From assembly GCF_963924675.1 (NCBI RefSeq), contig NC_089234.1, forward strand, positions 26,899,668 through 26,963,667: 64,000 nt of DNA, read 5' to 3'. Below are positions 1-10,074 of the stretch, piece by piece. Made by a program: the position numbers and the translations under genes. Origin of the DNA: Phocoena phocoena (lineage: Eukaryota; Chordata; Mammalia; Artiodactyla; Phocoenidae). Numbering within the stretch: the stretch's first letter is position 1; the number at the start of each line of letters is the position of its first letter. A model generated the notes under the pieces. The model ran no database searches. It was not told the DNA's origin and saw only the letters and a list, made by a program, of their open reading frames with translations.

Positions 1-129
1 GGGCATGGATGACTTGTCTTCCTGATGCTGCTTTCTAGCACATTCACTTCAGGATGGCAGAGGGGACTCCGAGGGTACTCCATTAGCCCTTATTAGGGTG
101 GAAGACTCCCTGCCCAATCTCTCTGTTTC

Positions 130-185
130 CTGGTTATCTGCAACTTATTAGGTGCTCAATAAGTAACTGTTGAATGAATAAATGA
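130..185 (+). repeat. L2 LINE 3' end
   Basis: The stretch reads GGTGCTCAATAAGTAACTG followed by TTGAATGAATAAATGATTGA, the characteristic terminus of mammalian L2. Confidence 0.6.
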
Positions 186-1059
186 TTGATGACAGGGTGT
201 GGGGGGTGTCTTCCTAGTCCCTTTCTGACTGTCCATCAGCCACTGATGGCTCAGATCTCATCTCCTGCCCTCTCCCAACTCCCTTCCTTACTCCTTTGTA
301 GCCCCCCCCAAATTCCCCTTCTCCCCCAGCCTCTCCCTCGTGGGCTGAGGGGGAGGGGGTGGGGGGAAGGTCCCCTGGCAGAGCAGGGCCCACTTGTTCC
401 TTGTAAATGAAGACCATAATTAACATTAAATTAAGGTAATACAAATGAAGGCAACATAGAGGCTGACAAGATGAGCGTTTGGGGAGGCAGTGGGGAGAAG
501 TGATTCATATTTTTAATTTACTGTATGGATGGGCTGTGTGGGTGGGGAGCGGGTGGCTCGCATGAAGGGGGTGTCGCCCCGCGATGTTTGCTGGGCTCTG
601 AGCAAGCACACAATGACTATTAAACTCAACTGTCCATATAATGGGACAGATTCGACATGACGCCCACCGGAGCACCAGGAGCTTGGCCAGCCAGGCTGTA
701 AATCCTGCCCACACAGCACCCGCCTGCCCACCTGCCGAGCTAATCCATTTGGTCTAGGACTGGGGTAGGGTAGGCACAATCCCCAAGGGGTCTGAGAAGA
801 GCCTTGGACTTGGGGAATCAGGGGGGCCAAGAGGGTCCAGGCTCCTTGCCCTGGCTCAGCTCACGGTTGGGGGCCTCTGGAAGGTCAGGTCTTGCACGTG
901 CTAAGGGTGAGATGGGCCATGGTCAGTGCAGGACCTTGGTGCCAAGATGAGGCTGGAACTCTGTGACCCCATATGTGGTGTGTTCCAGGAACTGAAGACA
1001 CTGGTGTCCCATTCCAAAGAGGGGACTAACCATCTTCATCATCATCACCATCACAGCTC

Positions 1060-1215
1060 ACATTTACCAAGGACTTGCTATACACCAAATCCCCCTTCTG
1101 ACCCATTAACTGAGTCCTCACAAAAATCCTAGGAGGAAGCTATTGTTATCCCCATTCGCAGACAGGGAAACTGAAGCTAAGAGATAGGGAATAGCTTGGT
1201 CACAGAGCTTGTAAA
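1060..1215 (-). repeat. MIR SINE
   Basis: The MIR core is recognisable in reverse orientation: TCCTCACAAAAATCCTAGGA, then TTATCCCCATT and GGGAAACTGAAG. Confidence 0.7.
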
Positions 1216-1364
1216 GGTCCAGTGACACATCCCCACTTCCACACCCCAGGGCCTGGGGTGACCCCTTGATCCTGTAAACTCTGTACCTGGAATGAAGGCA
1301 AGCATCCCAGGCGGCCCTCACACACTGGGATCTGAGGCCTTAGACACGAAGCTAAGGGAACTCG

Positions 1365-1366
<2 letters not shown>

Positions 1367-1414
<48 letters not shown>
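1367..1414. repeat. (GT)24 microsatellite
   Basis: Perfect GT dinucleotide tract of 48 nt; likely polymorphic. Confidence 0.98.
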
Positions 1415-1417
<3 letters not shown>

Positions 1418-1469
1418 CACGTGTATGTACATCCTCTCTCCCTCCCTCCAGTAAAAGAAAGGTGCCAAC

Positions 1470-1840
1470 AAATCCCAGGCTGGGGCTTCCCTGGTGGCGC
1501 AGTGGTTGAGAATCTGCCTGCTAGTGCAGGGGACACAGGTTTGAGCCCTGGTCTGGGAGGATCCCACATGCCGTGGAGCAACTAGGCCCGTGAGCCACAA
1601 CTACTGACCCTGCACGTCTGGAGCCTGTGCTCTGCAACAAGAGAGGCCGCGATAGTGAGAGGGCCTGCGCACCACGATGAAGAGTGGCCCCTACTAGCCA
1701 CAACTAGAGAAAGCCCTCGCACAGAAACGAAGACCCAACACAGCAAAAATAAATAAACTCCTATCCCCAACATCTAAAAACAAAAAACAACAAAAAATTA
1801 AAAAAATTATTTAAAAAACAAACAAACAAAAATCCCAGGC
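1470..1840 (+). mobile_element. CHR-type tRNA-derived SINE, long form
   Basis: The head GGGGCTTCCCTGGTGGCGCA lies at 1482, and the tail ends in an A-rich stretch before 1830. It is flanked by an 11-bp direct repeat AAATCCCAGGC at 1470-1480 and 1830-1840. The long subtype includes the CAACTAGAGAAAGCC and AACGAAGACCCAACACAGC segments. This SINE family belongs to cetaceans, hippos and ruminants. Confidence 0.92.
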
Positions 1841-2789
1841 AGGCAGGCAGGGAGGAATCCCTGCTTACTCACTCTGAAAACGAAGCCGAAAGATGTTTGT
1901 CCCTGGGATGAGAGACGCAAGTGTAATTTAGGTTTTGATATTATGAAAGTCTCGCTGCTCTAAAACAGCGGGGCACTCAGTGCCTCATTAATAAAGGATA
2001 AACTTGGAGTCTATTTACAAGGCGCTTTTTGGGGTTATTTACTCTCCAATATACATATGTAATGTTGCGCATACTTACCGCTAGGTACAGCTCATCCTTT
2101 CAGCCTGGGCCTTGGAGTCACACTGAGGAGGGTAGGCCCTGCAGGGTGAAGAGCATCACTGGGGAAGAAGGAATGCAGAGGGGCGACCCCTGGGAGTGAG
2201 GAAACTCTGTGGGAGACAATAGGGCCCCATGGAGGGGGGGGTCATAGAATTTTAGAGCTGAAAGATAGAAGGGATAGAGGTCCCACCCCAGCTTTCTCCC
2301 CTCCCCACTTTCCTGAAGCCCAGTCCCCTTAAAGATAAGGTACAGGCTAAGCTCCCCTGCTGGGCCTCCAGGCTGTCCCTCTCAGCCCCTCCCGTACTAT
2401 CAGGCCAGGACCCTGCTCTGACCAGACCCTGACCACACCGGGGAAGATCCCCCACACCTCTGAAAGGAGGTCAGCCAATTCCTATCAGTGAAGATGCCCT
2501 GTGCAACTGCTGTGCACCTAATCTTACACCAGCCTTGTCACATCCCTGCCACCCCCACCATTGTGCCCAACAACGCCTGGAGTGGGTAAGGCCTTCCTCA
2601 AACCAGGATGGAGGCTACCTCCCAGCTCCGGGTGCCATTAGCCAGCCCCAGTAGAGATGGGTTCCCCACAGCTGCTCAGCCACCACCTTTCCCTGCCGCT
2701 GCCACCACCTTATCCCGGACTCTTCGCTTTACATGCAGTGTCTCCATGAACCTGCAGCCATCACAGAAGGTAGGGTACCGCTTTCATAT

Positions 2790-2885
2790 CTGTTTTACAA
2801 ATGAGGAAACTGAGACTTAGGTTAGGAAACTCACCCAGTGTCATACAGTCAGTAGGTGCCAAATTGGGGTTTTAACCCAGATTAG
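2790..2885 (-). repeat. MIR SINE fragment
   Basis: Contains TTTTACAAATGAGGAAACTG and GTCATACAGTCAGTAGGTG, the reverse MIR core. Confidence 0.65.
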
Positions 2886-5800
2886 GATCTTACCCCATAA
2901 GGCTTCCTGGAGGATCCTGGGCCTTCACTGACCATCCTAGCCCCTCTGCTCACCATGGACTCCAGCCAGCCCAGGGCCTCCAATGAGGAGCTCTGAGCCT
3001 CACCCTCTCAGAGCAGATCTCCCCTTACCGACTGACATGTTCATTTACTGAACACTGTCATTGAACAGCCACCACGTTCAGATTTGGACCTGGGCCTATG
3101 GTCTGAGTGGGTACAAGTATATGGGAGTGGAGAACTTGCCAGAGACCCTGGTTGATGCACAGGGGAGCTTGGAGTTAGGGCTACCCACACATACACCCAA
3201 CACTTGTGAGGTTTTCTGTGCTTGTCAGCCCCTCAGATGAGTGTGTGGCTCAGGGCCCAGCCTGGGTGGTGATGGTGACATGTGTGTGTATGGGGGCAAC
3301 ATCAGCCTGCCTCCCTGTCACAACCTGGCCACTTTGGACCAAGGAGACATCTGGTGGTCCCTAGGAGAGGGCAAGTTCTTGTGCACCCTTCCCAACCCCA
3401 GTGCTGGGGGAGAGCTGACCTGGAGGGTGCTGGACAGAGGGAGGAAGGTAAGTAGGAGGATCTGATCCATCATTGTTAAACAATGAGCCATCACCACCCT
3501 AATTAAAGATGTAATTGCAGCAAATACATTCTGGGCTGAGAATGAATGACGGATGGCAGGAAGGCACCTTGTAGGCAGCAGCCAGGAAACGATGCTCCCT
3601 CAAGTTCCCACTCCAAGCTGGGGAACCCGGCACCTGGTCGCAGGGCACCCTGGTGCTTCCCAACAGGACGGTGACAGTCAGGCAGGGACTGAGGCTGGAG
3701 CTGAGGGGCAAGGAAAGGGCCAGGGCCTGGGGCCTTTTTGGAGGAATGAGGGTGGGAAGGAGGCTGAGAGGCCAGAGTAAGAGGGACTGGCTGGTGTGTC
3801 TGTCAGGCAGGGAAGCAGGGCCAGTGAGTGAGTAGCTTTGTGAGAGTATCACCAGATCACAAACCAGGATCTCAAGGCACATCTGCTTTGGGGTAATTGG
3901 GCCCCTGCAAAGGCCAGAAGGACTGACTGACCCTTGGTCCTAGAGGGTGAGTACAAGGGCCAGGCTAAGGGGACTCAGTCTGTAGAGGGTACCATAGCAG
4001 GCATCTGGTGGGCCAAACTGGCTTTTAGGTCTGGCTCAGGCTCCAGGGACTGGGGGTAGGGGTGGGAGGACTGTCCTGAGAGCTGATTTGTCCTTACCTG
4101 GGGTTAGGGTACATGGCAGGGGACTGGCCACTGAAGGGAAGAGAGATGGACTCCTCCCACCAACCTGGCTTTTGCTGCTCCCTCCTTTAGCATGGAAGCC
4201 TCCCAGCCACCCCGACCCCTGCCCTGGACTCCCTCAAATGTCGTGGGCACTGGTAGACCCAGGGAGACCTGGGCTTGGGACATCTTCCTCTACTTGGGAT
4301 CAGAGCGTCTGGATTCCAAGGCCTATTTGCCCTGGGCCCCCACCCACACTTACCTTCAGAGAATAGGAAACCCTGAGCACAAGGTCAGGTCACTCTGAGG
4401 CCAGCCTGAGCTGTGACAATCCCAGGGCCAAGGCAAGAAGGCCAGCCTGGTTGGGGAGCCTGGTGGCCTTAGCCTCTTGGCCTCATTTGGCGTGGTGGCC
4501 CCTGGCCAGGGTCCTTCAGGGTGTATGGGCTGACCCCAGGGGAAGAGAAGGCTGGGTGGGGGGCGGTGAGGAGCCCAGGCAGGCAGGCAGGGAGGGAGCG
4601 AAGGCCACTGACAGCAGAACAAATGCTTGTAATTTTATAACCAATCTCAGCGTGTCCGTGGGGGGCCGTTTGTGCCTCCACTCAGGACCAATCAGCCTGA
4701 CAGAGCTATGAGCCGGCCTGAGTGAATGTGAGCAGCTTCCCCCACCAACGCCACTTACTGCAATCTCATTACCCGCCCAGCCCAAGACCGGCCAGAGCTG
4801 CGGGGCTGCAAGGAAAGAGGACCCAGCCCATGCTGGCGCACAGCCAGGACAGGGCCTGGGGCCAGGAGGGCAGCATGGGCAGGCCTTAGCGATCCAGGGA
4901 CTCAGAGGGAGGAGGCAGGAAGACAGGCCCAGGAAACGATAAACATTTATTAAGCACCCGTTGGTTACTAGGCATGCTGGATACAGGTAGGGCACAAACT
5001 CCTGCCCTCAAGGGGCTTGCTGTCTGCTAGGGGCTTATGGAAAGATTATAGAGGGATGGGCCTCGGGAAGGCAGAGATAGAGAGATGTGACTGGACGGCA
5101 AGGAGGGGCAAAGCCCCAGAGCCGAGCTGGTACTGGGCCAGGGGTGGGAAGGAGAGGGTAAGAAATGGAGAGAGATGGAACCAGAGAAACCTCTGGGGTG
5201 CATTCAGAGCCGGGGTAGAGAGATACAGGGTGTGGGAGGGAAATGCCCACCAGGGGAGAGAGGAGGGCAGCCAGGGAGGGGCTGGCTGGCCAATGGTGGA
5301 TATTAAAGGATGGCCTTGCTGGATATTTGGCTCTGGGGATGGCTATGTGCCCATTAGTCTCTCTAATTGTCAAAAATCTAATTTAGTGTCTGGAGCCTGG
5401 ACCGGCCTCGGGTTAAATAGGAGGCAGGCCTAGCCATAAATCTGCCCTCCCAGCCTGGGCTGGTGCTAATTCTGCAGTTAAGTGAGGGGGTGAGGAGGGC
5501 AGCAAGATGGGACAGGGAAGGTTCTGGCGAGGGGGTATCTCTGACCCTGCATGCCAGCCCCTATGTGCTAAGTCATAGCCAGGCCCTCCTCTCTTGTTGG
5601 AGGAAGGGGACTTTCCTTCCTGGTGCTCAGCTGGACCAGGCAGGGTTAAGTGTCTGAAATGTGTGGGTCCAGCCCCTCTTCCTGGTCCCACTCTGGGTCT
5701 AAGTGGGCTCAGCTCTTGCAAAAGTGACAGGAAGGTCACATTTCCTAATAACCTCCTGAGACTTTGGTGAGGAAGTGGGCATGGAGATTCATACCATGTG

Positions 5801-8089
5801 ACCCAAGTTAGTGACAGTCTTGAGTGATGGGGATCCAAGGGCCATTCCCCAGTGGGGAGAACAAACACAACCCCCCTGGGCTTCTCCTTTCCTGGACCCA
5901 GACTCCAAAGGAGGTATACGAGTGCACTGAGACTGGGACAAGGACAGCCCCCCGAAGGCCTCATTTGGTCTGAGGCAGGGGATGGTTCTCCACCTGGACT
6001 TGGTAATGACCTCACTCCCCTCAGAGCCAATAATTGAAAGCAAGGGGTGTGGTAGGTGCAGCGGGAGAGGTTGGGGGACTGAGAGGGTTCCCTGAGAGGC
6101 TCAGCTTCCATGTGGGGGGAGGAAAATGATTTCTCCTGGCTTCGGCTCCATCTCACCAGGCACCCACCCGGCCTCTCCTGCTGCTAACAAAGTGCCTTTA
6201 ATTAGCAGCCTAATAAAAATGCTCTTAATTGGCAAGAGCCAATCAGGATGAAGAGAGGTCTCCTCTCCTCAGTCATTGCTGATGGTGGTACAGCTATAGG
6301 TTTCAAGGGGAGAGGGATTCCAGGCCCAGCCTTGCTTTAGGAAAGTGATTTCAGGGCTGAGTCTTCCAAGGGTGTGCCCTAGACCCCAGTCTTCCTAGAG
6401 GGGAGCGATTTGACACTGGGTTTCAAGGTGAGACCCATAACCCTCCCAGGCCCAGCCTCTGCTCAATTTTGGGCTCAGGAGTCCAGCCTACAAGTGACAA
6501 CTGAGTAGATGCCAGTGGCCCCAGGAGTGTCCACTGACTCCTCCCCTTCCCTCTCCTTAGCTCTTAGGGAGGAGACTCCAGTGTGGTCTTGGGCAGTGTG
6601 GGGAGCCCTTTTTCTTGTTCCTCAGGTTCCTCATTTGCACAATGTCAGGTGCACCTGATGCTCTGACATGCCTCCTGTTCTAGCAGGGATACTTCTGCAC
6701 TGGGGCCCCGTCATCTAATAGTCTGAGAATGCTCTAACGACCGCAGTTGTCAATCCAGGTACAACAGGCACAACAAGGCTGACAGAGCCAGGGGGCCTTG
6801 TCAGGCAGGGAGGACCACCACTACTAAAAGCCCATACATAGATGTAGAACAAGGATGAGTTACTTTTGCTGAGGTTCCTGCTTGTGGCACTAGAGGGGAA
6901 GAGGGAGGAGAGGAGGGAATGGTCTGGCTGCAACCTGGTACTCACTTCCCTAGGTTTGATTTAAGAAGGGAAGGAGGGTGGGTTTCCCCAGTCAATGCTC
7001 CCTTCATTTTTATAGCTTGTTGGAATCTCTCTTGAAATTACTCCCAAATATGAGCTCTCCCATCTCGAAACTGATCAAATGGGATGCCGGGGAAACCCAA
7101 GTCTTTTCACCTAATGAGGTGGCAGAGGAAAACTTAAGTTCTGAGCTCAGGTTGGTAGGCCAAGGCTATAGTGACCAGTTCCCAAGTTAGACATCACTTT
7201 TGGCTTCAATTTAATTCAACATGGAACACTAATTGTATGCCTGGGTTCCCTTCCCATACTTATTCATACCCATTTGGCCCTGTCTTCTCTCAATATTGCT
7301 TTCTCATGTCAGATTACCTTCAAAAGGTCTCTGTTTACTCCCTCAGTTTCTATATTGAAAAAGTCATTGTCCTCTTCGTGTTGGTGTAAAGAGATAAGAC
7401 ACCCAGGACATTCATTTTAATCTTATATTTGTAATTTAAGTTACTTTTTTTCTGAACAGTTAAAAACAAAACAAAACACACTGTATTACCATGATCCTAG
7501 GTTGTGAACATATTGGTACATTGACTACACATCACCATAACATAATCACAAAAGTCAAAGCAGTCAGTACTGAAGAGTCTAGAGAATAAAGGCTGAGCCA
7601 ACCGAAAGCTCTCAGGGAGGCTCACACTTGTTGCCAGGCCTGCCCCATAGCTGGAGTCCAGTGAACATCCGTCAGAACAGTCTGCGTTGGGCTTGATTTG
7701 GGAAAGTGTTAGTATCCTTGGTACCCAGAGATCTAACCTTTCCTGTTGGTCTTTTCCATCAGTGTCCAAGAAGAGAAAGGGACAGAGGGGAGGTGAAGCT
7801 TTATAATGCTGTTTACTGCACTGACCGTTAAACACCCACACAGCCACCCAGGAACCAGTTGGGTGGGCTGGAGAGATGTTGGCAGATGTCATCTGTCTCC
7901 AGGAAATTTTAGGTCATAGGTACTCAATTTCCAACAGAAGAGGTTTCTGGATATCAATGCATTAAGTTCCACCTGAAATCAGCAGCCATAATCATGCTTT
8001 TTTGGTTTCTCTCCTCAGTTCCAAGGATTCTGAAGTCACAAATGAACTACAGGTAAAGTAACAAGAAGAGAAACTCAGCTTTAATCTAC

Positions 8090-8095
8090 TAAGAG
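8090..8095 (-). promoter_or_regulatory. Candidate BTRC polyadenylation signal ATTAAA
   Basis: The minus strand reads ATTAAA with a U/GU-rich segment 20-50 nt downstream. The other minus-strand candidates are AATAAA at 8832-8837, 9318-9323, 10649-10654 and 11112-11117. Choice among them rests on expected UTR length only. Confidence 0.3.
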
Positions 8096-9856
8096 ATGGC
8101 TGTCTTTTCAACACTGATTATGTTGAGACTGTGAATAACGTAAGGGGCTGTGGTCTGTCAGCGATCGGCTATGTGGATGAGGCCTGGGGAGATAAACTCA
8201 GCCTGCAGGTTCAGGTACACTTGGTAGAAGTGAGGGTTACTCTAGGAGGGAAGAGAGGAAGGCAAAAAGAAGCAAGGGCACCTTTTTCTGTTCTCCGGCT
8301 CGGGGAAGTCTGCTGAACTCAGAGAAATGGAGGAGGAGATCAGAAATATGGATTAAAGTCATATGGCAAACCTGACCATCAAACAGGTGGTAGGCATCGA
8401 AGCATCCCTTTTGACACCTGGAAGTACTTCGGATTCCTCCAGAATCAAGCTTGCAGCCTAGCCTCTCTGGCCTGCGCTGTTCTAGGCAGGAAGGTATTAC
8501 CATCTAAGATGCCAAGAAGATCAACAATACAAAGGTGTCTAATTCTGGGGAAGAAAATTTTGCCCTAATTATTCCAATATTCCCCCCACCACTCCACCCC
8601 CAGCCCTGTGTTTCCACGTACAACCAAGTGCTAAGTAAGAAACAGACCAACCACAGCTATTCAGACCAATGGGTACCAGGAGACAGCAAAGGAGAAGAGT
8701 GCATATTTTCTTCTCTTCAGCTTTTGATTTTACAAAAGAAAAATAAAAAAGGATTTTTCTTACTCAAGCAGAAAACAGAATGATTTAGGGATTCCAGGGT
8801 CTTTCCCAGAAACAAGCTATGAGGGACAGACTTTATTACTTGTCAATAGAATTCCAGAGAGTCCCTATCTCTGAAGTTTCTGGTGAAGAGTCATTGGAAA
8901 GAATTTTGCCAAGGGACAAGTGTAAAAGGCCTCCCACTCACAATTCATGTCCATTTTCAAACTGCACATTAAGAAAGTAAAAGGATATTCTCAGCAGTGG
9001 AAATACACACATATGTAGCAAGGCATGCTGGTTTTGTCCAAGGAGCCCCAGTGTGAACAGAGAGCTCACAAGTGCCCACAGAGTAACCAGGTGCAGGGGC
9101 ATGCACACGCTCCTTGCCTGCTTTTGAACAGGATTCCTCCCATCTTTATGAGATGTTTCTTTCAGGCCTAAATTGGAATTTTAGTGAGAAGAGACTAATC
9201 TACAATGGGGACATTTCATTTCAGAGCCCAGAAACACCTTCAGCTCCTTTTCTACCATTCCTTTGGAGGTGTTGAGACTTCATTTCTCTTGTCTTTTTAA
9301 AAAGGTCAAACTTTATATTTATTCTAGCCCAGTTGGGGATTAGTGATAATCGATTCCCACTGAAATCATGCAGAGATGGTAAGTGGCGTTTACCTTCTCT
9401 GGAAACAAACTTCTACTTACCTGATTATTTCTTCTACAATGAACTGGTAAATGACCCCCAGGAGCTGAGAAATGTGACCGACAAGTTTTTCAGACCACTT
9501 AACTTCATTCCCATTTCCGTGAGCAGCAGAGGACAACCTGGAGAATATCCTCCATAGAGCTAATGGCTCCAGACTGCAGGGTTCACCCTTGATCTCATTT
9601 ATGATGTACTGGACAAGCTCCTGTCAACATACCTTCAACTGAACCTAGATGAGAGAGCAAAACCCTGGGGACCAATGAATATTCCATGGTTCCACTTCTG
9701 AATAGCAGCATATAAGAGAAGGACTGGTAAAGTTATGGCTATTGGACAATATTTTGAAATAGCTCAAAATCCATGCTTCTTTAATGCCTGACCTGGGATG
9801 GCCCTCTGCCTCATCTATAGCAAAATCCTTAACCAATCAAAAAGCCATTAATAGTC

Positions 9857-9857
<1 letters not shown>

Positions 9858-9900
<43 letters not shown>
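9858..9900. repeat. (AC)n microsatellite
   Basis: About 21 perfect AC units lie within the probable BTRC 3' UTR, read as (TG)n in the transcript. Confidence 0.97.
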
Positions 9901-9902
<2 letters not shown>

Positions 9903-9995
9903 CAAGACAATAGACAAGGAACCCTGATAGTGGCTAAATAGAAGACATACATCTAGCATGTGGGTATTTGGTAAGGAAATTATATTCAGAAAATA

Positions 9996-10074
9996 CTGGG
10001 TTGGCCAAAAAGTTCCTTTGGGTTTTTCTGTAAGATGTGTGGAAAAATCCGAACGAACTTTTTGGCCAACCCAG
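9996..10074. mobile_element. Mariner-derived 79-bp palindromic MITE
   Basis: The left arm CTGGGTTGGCCAAAAAGTTC pairs with the right arm GAACTTTTTGGCCAACCCAG around a short centre, with a few mismatches. Size and ends are those of a mariner MITE (compare MADE1 in primates and the bovine mariner copies). It sits in the likely BTRC 3' UTR. Such hairpins are known in cattle as sources of the miR-2284/2285 family. Confidence 0.85.

Larger units (their letters stand above)
1..8069. other. Intergenic region 3' of BTRC
   Basis: No exon was recognised. GC-rich unique sequence alternates with compact AT-rich islands (380-730, 1900-2060, 3465-3560, 4610-4800, 5340-5480, 6170-6300) that look like conserved non-coding elements. 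Repeats are sparse: an L2-like end (130-185), MIRs near 1060-1215 and 2790-2885, a (GT)n tract and one SINE. Open frames here lack domain content. In human the next gene on this side is POLL, but none of its exons could be recognised. Confidence 0.75.

Noticed and set aside
1021..1060. CATCATCACCATCAC run (His-tag-like frame)
   Set aside because: Short imperfect trinucleotide stretch beside a MIR; not coding.
5413..6156. 247-residue open frame on the minus strand
   Set aside because: Low-complexity Pro/Ser/Leu composition, no domain, no splice context. It overlaps a probable non-coding element.
1..8000. POLL exons expected from human synteny
   Set aside because: No recognisable polymerase X motifs in any frame; in human the gap is about 20 kb, so POLL probably lies further left.
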